A stretch of 57,301 nucleotides of DNA. Source: an uncultured Lentisphaeraceae bacterium. Lineage in GTDB: Bacteria; Verrucomicrobiota; Kiritimatiellia; RFP12; DVOR01. The position numbers were made by a program, and so were the translations under genes. The notes beneath the pieces were generated by a model, which ran no database searches, was not told where the DNA came from, and was given only the letters and a program-made list of their open reading frames with translations. The stretch is from assembly GCA_949288955.1 (NCBI GenBank), contig CASEMS010000028.1, positions 1-57,301 on the forward strand, in the 5' to 3' direction. Below, in pieces: positions 39,385 to 46,642 of the stretch (positions are counted from its first letter, which is position 1; each line of letters begins with the position of its first letter).

Positions 39385-39525
39385 CTTAGGAAGCCTTTCA
39401 CCAAACATCGAGAAGGGCACGCGGAGCCGCGTGCGCATTGCCGGACGTGGTGAAGAAAGTTCCTAAGTTTCTGATACGCCCTGTTTGCGCGTTCGCACAA
39501 AGCCGTGGCTCACCCACGGCGTATC
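39385..39525 (-). promoter_or_regulatory. Structured 5' leader RNA of the PEP-CTERM gene
   Basis: Read on the minus strand, the leader begins with GATACGCC (39525-39518), which pairs with GGCGTATC (39480-39473) and encloses two hairpins: GCCGTGG/CCACGGC and TTTGTGCG/CGCGCAAA. The second contains a G-U pair that works only in minus-strand RNA. A second, longer stem follows: CTTAGGAA (39467-39460) with TTCCTAAG (39392-39385), TTCACCA with TGGTGAA, and at its tip GCACGCGG/CCGCGTGC. The class is not one I recognise. The leader ends about 90 bases before the start codon. Confidence 0.6.
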
Positions 39526-39528
39526 CAT

Positions 39529-39537
39529 AAGATAACA
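39529..39537 (-). promoter_or_regulatory. Extended -10 promoter of the PEP-CTERM gene
   Basis: Minus-strand TGTTATCTT. The predicted start of transcription (near 39522) coincides with the first stem of the structured leader, giving a leader of about 228 bases. Confidence 0.6.
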
Positions 39538-39627
39538 CCACCCAACCCCCAAACGCAAGCCTTTTCGGGGCGCGCGTGCGGGGCGTTGGGACAGTGGGGG
39601 GCTTAGGGGGCGTAGGTGGGGGGAAAG

Positions 39628-40215
39628 GACAGGTGGTGGTCTCTTTGGGGTTTGGGGGGCGCCGCCCCCAAACCCCCGGCAGGGTGCAAGGCACCCTGCA
39701 CCCCCGGGCGCGTCCTACGGACGCGCCTACAGGCACGCCACAGGAACGAGACAGGAAAGCCTCCGCCGCCGACTCTCACTGGATCGGCGGCTAAGTCTCA
39801 TTGGATCGGCCGCCAATCCTCCGAGACTTAGCCGCCGAGGCCCTAAGCGTCAGCGGCTGATCCTCCGAGCGGCGGCGGCCACCTCTGGGCGGGGCCCGTC
39901 CTTCACGTCCTTCAGGTCCCCCAAGTCCTTCACGTCTTTCGGGCAAAAAAGGACCTGAACGACCTGAAGGACACAAAGGACCTGAAGGACAGCCTCGGCG
40001 GTTCAGCCGCCGCCCCCAAAAGCCTCAGCCGCCAAGTCTCACTGGATCAGCCGCCGATCCGCCGAGACTTGGCGGCCGACGCTCAACGCGTGCGCGGCCA
40101 AGCCTCCAAGCATCCAACCTTCCAAACTTCCGATCGCGCGGGAGGCGAGGGCGGTAGGGAGCGGTCAGCGGGCGTCAGCCCGCAGCAACCTTGCGTCTTT
40201 GCGGTCAATCCCCCG
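39628..40215. repeat. Composite repeat, right copy, with inserted 9-mer hairpin
   Basis: Same order as the left copy: triple-hairpin element (39628-39773), GGATCGGC repeats, then 8-mers and the left half of the 81-bp palindrome (40136-40185) and a TTGCGTCTTTGCGGTCAATC tail. Between the two GGATCGGC blocks sits a head-to-head 9-mer array (39898-39991) that the left copy lacks. A further partial copy of the 8-mer segment follows at 40216-40291. There is no gene between 39541 and 40294. Confidence 0.8.
39898..39991. repeat. Head-to-head arrays of 9-mers GTCCTTCAN / GGACCTGAA
   Basis: Five units on the left (39898-39942), an 8-base A-rich spacer, then four and a half units of complementary type (39951-39991). 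A hairpin of about 40 bp with mismatches could form. Same architecture as at 22690-22799, but a different unit. Confidence 0.8.
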
Positions 40216-40294
40216 CCGGTGCTCAGCGCGTGCGCGGCCAAGCCTCCAAGCATCCAAACCTCCAAACTTCCGATCGCGCGCCGAGCGGGGGCGG

Positions 40295-40717
40295 TCAGGG
40301 GGCGTAGGTGGCGAGGGAGTCGGGGGTCTCGCTGACGGAGACGGAGGCGACGGGGAGGCCGCGGGCGCGGAGTTTGCCGAAGAAGTGCTCGGCCAGGCAT
40401 TCGGAGGTGGAGCGGTGGGGGAGGGCGTAGACGCGCAGGCCGTGGCGGCGGAGGGTGGCGGCGATGTCGCGCTCGACCTCGGAGCGTTCGTCGCAGAGGA
40501 AGGCGTGGTCGCAGGGGGCGACGATCTCCTCGCGGAGGACGGCTTTGAGCTCCTTGAAGTCCATGACCATGTCGCCGGGCTGTCCGGGGAGGGGCGGGGC
40601 GCCGCGGAGGGTGACGGTGACGCGGTAGGTGTGGCCGTGGAGGTTGCGGCACTGGCCGGCGTGGCCGGTGAGGAGGTGGGCGGCGTCGAAGGAGACGGTC
40701 TTGGAGACGGTGAGCAT
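40295..40717 (-). CDS. queD: 6-carboxytetrahydropterin synthase
   Basis: Converts dihydroneopterin triphosphate to 6-carboxy-tetrahydropterin in queuosine precursor synthesis. Zinc ligands His14 (SFDAAHLL), His27 and His29 (NLHGHTY), the catalytic Cys23 in GQCRNLHGH, and the late CDHAFL and SVSETPDS motifs are all present. The 140-residue length is normal for QueD. AGGA is 6 bases before the ATG. It lies 13 bp after the RhlE-type helicase gene, so it is probably the last gene of that unit. Confidence 0.92.
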   Translation of the reverse strand: MLTVSKTVSFDAAHLLTGHAGQCRNLHGHTYRVTVTLRGAPPLPGQPGDMVMDFKELKAVLREEIVAPCDHAFLCDERSEVERDIAATLRRHGLRVYALPHRSTSECLAEHFFGKLRARGLPVASVSVSETPDSLATYAP

Positions 40718-40730
40718 GGCGGTTCCTGGG

Positions 40731-41945
40731 TCAGCGTGGGCGGCGGGGGGGGCGAGGGGGCGAGGGTTTGCGGACGGCGTCGGCGCCCATGGCGAGGCGG
40801 GCGGCCTCGCAGTGGAGGGGTTGGTCGAGCCATTGGGGGACGGGGCGGCCGAGGAGGCGCTCGATGGCGCGGAGGGCTTGGCGGTCGTGGGGGGCGACGA
40901 GGCTGAGGGCCTCGCCCTCGGCGCCGGCGCGGGCGGTGCGGCCGATGCGGTGGATGTAGGTCTCGGGCTCGTCGGGGAGGTCGTAGTTGATGACGTGGGT
41001 GACGTCCTCGACGTCGATGCCGCGGGCGGCGATGTCGGTGGCGACGAGGGCCTGGATCTTGCCTTGGCGGAAGGCTTCGAGGGCGCGGGTGCGGGCGCCT
41101 TGGGATTTGTCGGAGTGGAGGGCGGCGGCGGGGAAGCCGTCGCGGGTGAGGCGCTTGGCGAGGCGGTCGGCGGCGTGCTTCATGCGGGGGAAGACGAGGA
41201 CGCGGAAGCACTTGGGGCTCTCCAGGAGCCATTTGAGGAGGGCGTACTTGTCGGCTTGGGCGACGAAGAGGGCGCGTTGGCGGACGCGTTCGGCGGCGGG
41301 GCGGCCGGGGTCGACGCGGACGCTGACGGGCCGGGCGCCGAGGAGGCTTTTGGCGAGGGCGGTGACCTCGGGGGGGAAGGTGGCGGAGAAGAGGAGGGTC
41401 TGGCGGCGGCGGGGGAGGAGGGCGGCGATCTTGCGGATGTCGGGGAGGAAGCCCATGTCGAGCATCCGGTCGGCCTCGTCGAGCACCACGGCCTCCGCGG
41501 CGTCGAGGGCCAGCGTGCGGCGGTGCGCGAGGTCGAGGAGGCGGCCGGGGGTGGCGACGAGGATGGCGACGCCGCGGCGCAGGGCCTCTTCCTGGGGGAG
41601 GAGGGAGACGCCGCCGTGGATGGTGAGGACGGGGAGGCCCAGCCCTTGGCCGAAGGCGGTGAGCGCCTCGCCGATCTGGGCGGTGAGCTCGCGGGTGGGC
41701 GCGAGGATGAGGGCGCGGGGGTGGCCGGGGCGCGTGGGGGCGCGGCCCTCGGCCAGGCGGTGGAGGAGGGGCAGGCCGAAGGCGGCTGTCTTGCCGGTGC
41801 CGGTCTGGGCGCAGCCCAACACGTCGCGCCCTTCGAGGATGGGCGGGATGGCCTGGCGCTGGATGGGGGTGGGCGCGCGGTAGCCGAGGGCGGCGACGGC
41901 CCGGCGCAGCTCGGGGCGAAGGCGAGCGAAGACGTCCTCACCCAT
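40731..41945 (-). CDS. DEAD-box RNA helicase, RhlE type
   Basis: A 404-residue ATP-dependent RNA helicase. Motifs in order: Q motif (YRAPTPIQRQAIP), I AQTGTGKT, Ia APTRELTAQ, GG, TPGRLLDL, II VLDEADRMLD, III SATFPPEV, IV VLVFPRMKHA, V VATDIAARGID and VI HRIGRTARAG. The short basic tail (PSPPRPPRRPR) is typical of RhlE-like proteins. The ATG overlaps the stop of the upstream helicase gene by 8 bases (ATGGGTGA), so the two are coupled. Probably acts in ribosome assembly or RNA decay. Confidence 0.93.
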   Translation of the reverse strand: MGEDVFARLRPELRRAVAALGYRAPTPIQRQAIPPILEGRDVLGCAQTGTGKTAAFGLPLLHRLAEGRAPTRPGHPRALILAPTRELTAQIGEALTAFGQGLGLPVLTIHGGVSLLPQEEALRRGVAILVATPGRLLDLAHRRTLALDAAEAVVLDEADRMLDMGFLPDIRKIAALLPRRRQTLLFSATFPPEVTALAKSLLGARPVSVRVDPGRPAAERVRQRALFVAQADKYALLKWLLESPKCFRVLVFPRMKHAADRLAKRLTRDGFPAAALHSDKSQGARTRALEAFRQGKIQALVATDIAARGIDVEDVTHVINYDLPDEPETYIHRIGRTARAGAEGEALSLVAPHDRQALRAIERLLGRPVPQWLDQPLHCEAARLAMGADAVRKPSPPRPPRRPR

Positions 41946-43644
41946 GGCGGGGGCCTTTGCGGTGGGGCTTGCGGGGGCCTTTCTTCCAGGGGCGGCCGTG
42001 GGGGCGTCCCTTGCGGGGGGTGTGGAGGTCCTCGGTGGGGTCGGCGAGGGCGGGGTTGAGGGGGCGGCCGTCGAAGTCGGCGCCTTGGAGGGCGGAGAGG
42101 ACGCGGCGGGCGAGCTCGGCGCGGACGTCGAAGAAGGCGAACTCGCGCTTGATGGCGATGGCGCCGATGTCGGAGGCTTGGATGCCGGCGCGCTCGCAGG
42201 CCAGGCGGACGACCGCGCCCTCGCGCAGGCCGTCGAGGCGGCCGACGTGGAGCATGATGCGCTGGCGGGGGCCGAAGGCGGCGGCGCGCTCCTCCGCGCT
42301 GGGCTTCTCGGCCAGGTTGATGTCCTGCGCGTCCTTGTACGCCTCCAGCAGGGGGCCGAGGCGGAGCTGGAGCATCCGGGCGAGCACCTCCTCGGGGGAA
42401 AGCCCGGCGACGAGCGGGGCGACGGCGGGGAGGAGCTCGCGGAGGGCGGGGTCGACGGTCTCGGCGGCGACGCCGCGGATCTGCTCGGCCAGCCAGAAGA
42501 CGTGCTTCTGGCGGACGTCGTCGGCGGTGGGGATGGCGCGGCGCTCGAAGCGGAGGCCGCAGATGCGCTCGATGAGGCGGAGCTTGGCGGCGTCGCGCGG
42601 GGTGAAGAGGACGATGCTCACGCCGCTCTTGCCGGCGCGGGCGGTGCGGCCGGAGCGGTGGGTGTAGACCGCCGGGTCGTCGGGCAGGTGGTAGTGGATG
42701 ACGTGCGAGATGTCGTCCACGTCCAGCCCGCGGGCGGCGACGTCGGTGGCGACGAGGATGCGGACGGCCTTCTCGCGGAACTTGCGCATGACGGCGTCGC
42801 GTTGGGCCTGGGAGAGGTCGCCGTGGAGGGCCTCGGCGTAGACGCCGTCGTGCATGAGGGCCTCGCTGAGGCGCTGGGTGTCCACGCGCGTGCGGCAGAA
42901 GACGAGGCCGTACATCTCGGGCACGAAGTCGATGACGCGGCGGAGGGCGCCGTAGCGGTTGCGCTCGGCGACGGCGAAGGCGTGGTGGGCGATGTTGGCC
43001 TGGGCCACGTTGCGCGCGCCCACCTGGATCGTCAGCGGGTCGGAAAGGTATTTCTGGGCGATGGCCTCGACCTCCGGTGGCATGGTGGCGGAGAAGAGCC
43101 AGAGCGCGGAGGGGTCGGGCACGGCGTCGAGGATGAAGGAGAGCTCCTCGCGGAAGCCCATGTCGAGCATCTCGTCGGCCTCGTCGAGCACGCAGACGCG
43201 GACGTCCTCCAGGCTGACGGCCTCGCGGCGGAGCAGGTCGCAGAGTCGGCCGGGGGTGGCGGCGATCACCTGCGCGCCGCGTTCCAGGCGGCGGATCTGC
43301 TGGCCGATGGGCGCGCCGCCGTAGCAGGCGGCCACCTTGACCTCCGGCAGGAACTTGGCGAAGCGCGCCAGCTCCTCGCCGATCTGCAGGCAGAGCTCGC
43401 GCGTCGGCGCCAGCACCAACGCCTGCGGCTTGGCGAGCGCGCCGTCGACCCGCGCCAGCAGCGGCAGGCCGTAGGCGCAGGTCTTGCCCGTGCCCGTCGC
43501 CGCCAAGGCCACGCAGTCGCGCGGCGGCTCGGCCAGCAGCGCGGGGATGGCCTGCGCCTGAATCGGCATCGGCTCACGGAAGCCCAGCCCCTCGACCGCC
43601 TTCAGCAGCGCCTCCGGCAAACCCAAATCCTGAAACGAACCCAT
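41938..43644 (-). CDS. DEAD-box RNA helicase, CsdA/DbpA type with C-terminal RNA-binding domain
   Basis: A 568-residue helicase. Core motifs include AATGTGKT, APTRELCLQ, TPGRLCDL, VLDEADEMLD, SATMPPEV, VATDVAARGLD and HRSGRTARAG. Downstream, helices of a dimerisation-like region lead to a DbpA-type RNA-binding domain (IMLHVGRLDGLREGAVVRLA ... IGAIAIKREFAFFDV) and a basic Lys/Arg/His/Gly tail. AAGGAGG stands directly before the ATG and an extended -10 lies upstream, so it leads the helicase-helicase-queD unit. Such proteins help fold 23S rRNA, often in the cold. Confidence 0.94.
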   Translation of the reverse strand: MGSFQDLGLPEALLKAVEGLGFREPMPIQAQAIPALLAEPPRDCVALAATGTGKTCAYGLPLLARVDGALAKPQALVLAPTRELCLQIGEELARFAKFLPEVKVAACYGGAPIGQQIRRLERGAQVIAATPGRLCDLLRREAVSLEDVRVCVLDEADEMLDMGFREELSFILDAVPDPSALWLFSATMPPEVEAIAQKYLSDPLTIQVGARNVAQANIAHHAFAVAERNRYGALRRVIDFVPEMYGLVFCRTRVDTQRLSEALMHDGVYAEALHGDLSQAQRDAVMRKFREKAVRILVATDVAARGLDVDDISHVIHYHLPDDPAVYTHRSGRTARAGKSGVSIVLFTPRDAAKLRLIERICGLRFERRAIPTADDVRQKHVFWLAEQIRGVAAETVDPALRELLPAVAPLVAGLSPEEVLARMLQLRLGPLLEAYKDAQDINLAEKPSAEERAAAFGPRQRIMLHVGRLDGLREGAVVRLACERAGIQASDIGAIAIKREFAFFDVRAELARRVLSALQGADFDGRPLNPALADPTEDLHTPRKGRPHGRPWKKGPRKPHRKGPRHG

Positions 43645-43672
43645 TGTCCCTCCTTAGTGAAAAAACCCGCAC

Positions 43673-43681
43673 AGCATACCA
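43673..43681 (-). promoter_or_regulatory. Extended -10 promoter of the helicase unit
   Basis: Minus-strand TGGTATGCT, about 30 bases before the first helicase start codon. Confidence 0.6.
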
Positions 43682-43737
43682 CAACCGCGCCCCCCGCGCC
43701 CACACACGCCTCTCCGGGCCGGCCACGGCCACCCGCC

Positions 43738-44472
43738 TCAGAGGGCCTTGGAGAGGAAGTCGCGGAGGCGGGGGTTGGCGGGGTTGTCGAAGAAGGCGGC
43801 GGGGGGGCCTTCGGCGGCGACGCGGCCGCCGTCGATGAAGAGGAGGCGGTCGGCGACCTCGCGGGCGAAGGCGATCTCGTGGGTAACGACGACCATGGTG
43901 AGGCCGCCTTGGGCGAGCTCCTTCATGAGGGCGAGGACCTCGCCGACCATCTCGGGGTCGAGGGCGGAGGTGGGTTCGTCGAAGAGGATGGCGTCGGGCT
44001 CCATGGCGAGGGCGCGGACGATGGCGATGCGCTGCTTCTGCCCCCCGGAGAGCTGGGTGGGATAGGCGCCGGCCTTGTCGGCCAGGCCAATGCGGCGGAG
44101 CAGGGCGTGGGCGGTCTCCTCCGCCTCCTGGCGGGTCTTGAGGCGCAGGCGGGTCGGGGCGAGGGTGATGTTGCGCAGGACGGTGAGGTGGGGGAAGAGG
44201 TTGAAGTGCTGGAAGACCATGCCGACGTGGCGACGGTAGCGGTTGACGTCGGTGTGGGGGGCGAGGACGTCGCGCCCGTGGTAGCGGATCTGGCCGGCGT
44301 CGGGGCGTTCGAGGAGGTTGAGGCAGCGCAGGAAGGTGGATTTGCCGCCGCCGGAGGGGCCGATGACGAAGAGGGCCTCGCCGGGGCGGACGTCGGCGTC
44401 GATGCCGTCGAGCACCGTGCGGGGGCCGAAGCGTTTGACGAGGCCGCGGATCTGGAGGAGGGGGTCAGGCAT
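43738..44472 (-). CDS. Amino-acid ABC transporter ATPase (GlnQ type)
   Basis: A 244-residue ATPase that powers polar amino-acid import. Walker A is GPSGGGKST, the Q-loop lies in [17 protein letters not shown], the signature is LSGGQKQR, Walker B is [15 protein letters not shown], and the H-loop is [15 protein letters not shown]. The order and the length fit the PAAT family (GlnQ, HisP). I chose the ATG at 44472 because the domain starts there; it overlaps the stop of the permease fusion by 8 bases. Confidence 0.94.
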   Translation of the reverse strand: MPDPLLQIRGLVKRFGPRTVLDGIDADVRPGEALFVIGPSGGGKSTFLRCLNLLERPDAGQIRYHGRDVLAPHTDVNRYRRHVGMVFQHFNLFPHLTVLRNITLAPTRLRLKTRQEAEETAHALLRRIGLADKAGAYPTQLSGGQKQRIAIVRALAMEPDAILFDEPTSALDPEMVGEVLALMKELAQGGLTMVVVTHEIAFAREVADRLLFIDGGRVAAEGPPAAFFDNPANPRLRDFLSKAL

Positions 44473-46057
44473 CGCGTTTGAGCCTCCGTTCGAGTCTGCC
44501 CAGGAGCCAGGCGAAGAGGGAGACGACGGCGAGGTAGACAGCCGCCACCGCAAGCAGGGGCATGAAGGCGGTGTAGGTCTGGCTGCGGATGATGTCGCCG
44601 GCCTTGGTGAGGTCCATGAGGGCGATGTAGCCGGCCACCGAGGTCTCCTTGAGCAGGACGATGAACTCGTTGCCCAGGGCGGGGAGGACGTTGCGCAGGG
44701 CCTGGGGCATGACCACATCGAGCATGGCCCGGGCGTGGGAGAGCCCCAGGGAGCGGGCGGCCTCGGCCTGGCCGCGGTCGATGGCGAGGATGCCCCCGCG
44801 CACGATCTCGGCCACGTAGGCGCCGGAGTTGAGGCCGAAGGCGACGACGGCGACGAGGAACTTGCTGACGTCCTGCGAGCCGAAGATGACGAAGTAGATG
44901 ATGAGGAGCTGGACGACCACGGGCGTGCCGCGGATGACGGTGAGGTAGACGCGGCAGATCAGGTTGGGAAGCGCCAGCCCGCCGACCAGGTCGTGCGTGG
45001 CGCGGACGGCGGCGACGGCGAAGCCGATGAGCAACCCCAAAAGCGTGGCGAGGGCGGCGACGCCGAGGGTAACGAGGAACCCATCCCACAGATAACGCCA
45101 ACGCTGGCCGTCGAGGAAGTTGAGGCGGGCGGTGTCGGCCAGGCGGCGGAACCACGGCGCGCGGGACTCGGCCTCGGGCGCGGCCTCGCCGATCCGAGCG
45201 AGGGCGGCGCGCAGAGTCGGGTCGGCGACGACGCGGGCGCGGATGTCGGCAGTGTCCACGGGGTCGCGGAGGGCGGATTCGTCGCCATCGCGCTGACGTT
45301 CCATGGCCTCAAGGTAGCGCCGGATGAGGGCGTCGAGGTCGCCGGAGCGGCGCATGGCCGCAAGGATGGCGTCGACCTGGGCGCACAGGCGGGTGTTGCC
45401 CTTGGCGAAGGCGAAGGCGTAGGTCTCGCGGGTCACCGGCTCGGGGAGGATGCGCAGGCCGGGCGTGCGGGAGACGAGCACCTCGGCGGGCTGGCGGTCC
45501 ACCACCGAGGCCTCGACCTTGCCGGTGAGGGCGGCGGTGGCGGCGAAGATGACGTTCTGGAAGCGCTCGGGCTCGCCGTAGGTCTTGGTGACGAACAGGT
45601 CGCCGGTGGAGCCGCTCTGCACGCCGATCCGGCGCCCATGAAGGTCGGCGGGGGCGCGGATGGGGCTCTCCAGGCGCACGACGGCCACCTGGGCGGACTC
45701 CATGTAAGGCTGGGAGAAGCGCACCTGGCGGGCGCGCTCGGGGGTGACGGTGAGGCCGCTGGCGGCGATGTCGGCCTTGCCGGTGGCGACGGCGGGGATG
45801 ACGGCGTCGAAGGCCATGTCCTGCGCTTCGAGCGGGCGGCCAAGGCACTCGGCCACGATGGCGCACAACGCCGGGTCGATGCCGTCGATCCCATCCCGCA
45901 CGCGATACTCATAAGGCGGGAAGGTGGCCTCGCAGATCATGCGCAACGGCTCCTCGCCCTCCTGCCCGCAGCCAACGGACAGAAACGGGAGGGACAGGAG
46001 GCACGCCACGCCGAGCAGGGCGCGCAGGCGTTTGCCGAACGATGTCTTCATGCGCAT
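44465..46057 (-). CDS. Fused amino-acid binding lipoprotein and ABC permease
   Basis: A 530-residue fusion of two usually separate subunits. The N-terminus is a lipoprotein signal (lipobox LSVGC, Cys30). Residues about 38-255 are a family 3 solute-binding domain ([40 protein letters not shown]). From about 310 an inner-membrane permease of HisM/GlnP type follows with [19 protein letters not shown] and the EAA loop [20 protein letters not shown]. The tethered binding domain should raise the local capture of substrate. No clear ribosome site; the Met two codons on (46051) is an alternative start. Confidence 0.92.
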   Translation of the reverse strand: MRMKTSFGKRLRALLGVACLLSLPFLSVGCGQEGEEPLRMICEATFPPYEYRVRDGIDGIDPALCAIVAECLGRPLEAQDMAFDAVIPAVATGKADIAASGLTVTPERARQVRFSQPYMESAQVAVVRLESPIRAPADLHGRRIGVQSGSTGDLFVTKTYGEPERFQNVIFAATAALTGKVEASVVDRQPAEVLVSRTPGLRILPEPVTRETYAFAFAKGNTRLCAQVDAILAAMRRSGDLDALIRRYLEAMERQRDGDESALRDPVDTADIRARVVADPTLRAALARIGEAAPEAESRAPWFRRLADTARLNFLDGQRWRYLWDGFLVTLGVAALATLLGLLIGFAVAAVRATHDLVGGLALPNLICRVYLTVIRGTPVVVQLLIIYFVIFGSQDVSKFLVAVVAFGLNSGAYVAEIVRGGILAIDRGQAEAARSLGLSHARAMLDVVMPQALRNVLPALGNEFIVLLKETSVAGYIALMDLTKAGDIIRSQTYTAFMPLLAVAAVYLAVVSLFAWLLGRLERRLKRDA

Positions 46058-46105
46058 GGGGTCAACAACGCGTGGGTCGAGGGTGAAGCGAAGCGTTTGC
46101 GCACA

Positions 46106-46114
46106 AGTTTAGCA
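46106..46114 (-). promoter_or_regulatory. Extended -10 promoter of the amino-acid transporter
   Basis: Minus-strand TGCTAAACT, identical to the element at 34984. The leader is about 45 bases. Confidence 0.6.
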
Positions 46115-46125
46115 AATCCGCGCAC

Positions 46126-46330
46126 CTCCCGCGCAGGACCGGATGGACGAGAGGGGAGATCACAAAGCGCACGAAGGGGGGCAAAAGGGAAGCGCGGGCG
46201 GAGCCCGCGCAGGACTGGATGGACGGCGAGAGGAGATCACAAAGCGCACGAAGGGGGGCACAAAGGGACACGAAGCACGATGGGGGAAACAATCACAACG
46301 GACATAACGGACACAATGGGCACAACGGGC
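46126..46330. repeat. CACAAAG/CACGAAG repeat block
   Basis: Two copies of CCCGCGCAGGAC-GGATGGAC followed by GAGATCACAAAGCGCACGAAGG (from about 46128 and from 46191), then four 9-mers CACAACGGA (46294-46329). The block leads into an 81-bp palindrome. No gene is seen between 46115 and the terminator at 46575. Confidence 0.75.
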
Positions 46331-46331
46331 A

Positions 46332-46412
46332 GCGCGGGAGGCGAGGGCGGTAGGGAGCGGTCAGCGGGCGAAGCCCGCAGAGCGACCGGCGGAGCCCGCA
46401 AGCCTCCCGCGC
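46332..46412. repeat. 81-bp palindromic element, copy 3
   Basis: Same ends and internal hairpin as the copies at 12519 and 12778, with one change in the inner loop (GCGAAGCCCGC). It is preceded by GGGCA like the others, so this part belongs to the unit. Confidence 0.85.
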
Positions 46413-46420
46413 CCCCTTGC

Positions 46421-46570
46421 CAAGGAGGCTCAGCCGCCGAGCCGAGGTGGATCGGCGGCTGAGCCGAGGTGGATCAGCCGCTGAGCCGAGGTGGATCAGC
46501 CGCTGAGCCGAGGTGGATCGGCGGCTGAGCCGAGGTGGATCGGCGGCTGAGCCGAGGCGAACCGGCCGCC
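46421..46570. repeat. Tandem array of about six 22-bp GGATCRGC units
   Basis: Units read GAGCCGAGGTGGATCGGCGGCT or GAGCCGAGGTGGATCAGCCGCT in mixed order. It is the longest uninterrupted array of this family in the window, directly downstream of the giant gene's terminator. Confidence 0.85.
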
Positions 46571-46574
46571 AGAC

Positions 46575-46612
46575 AAAAAAAGCCCCGCGACAAGAGATGG
46601 GTGTCGCGGGGC
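46575..46612 (-). terminator. Rho-independent terminator of the giant secreted protein gene
   Basis: GCCCCGCGACA and its complement form an 11-bp stem with a 9-base loop, followed on the minus strand by seven T. It lies 30 bp after the stop codon. Confidence 0.9.
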
Positions 46613-46642
46613 GGGGTTATATGTTGGTTCGTGTGTGTGTCG

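Noticed and set aside
39473-39525. A known riboswitch (c-di-GMP, fluoride, preQ1 and similar)
   Set aside because: The conserved core sequences of the classes I know are absent. Only the secondary structure is supported.
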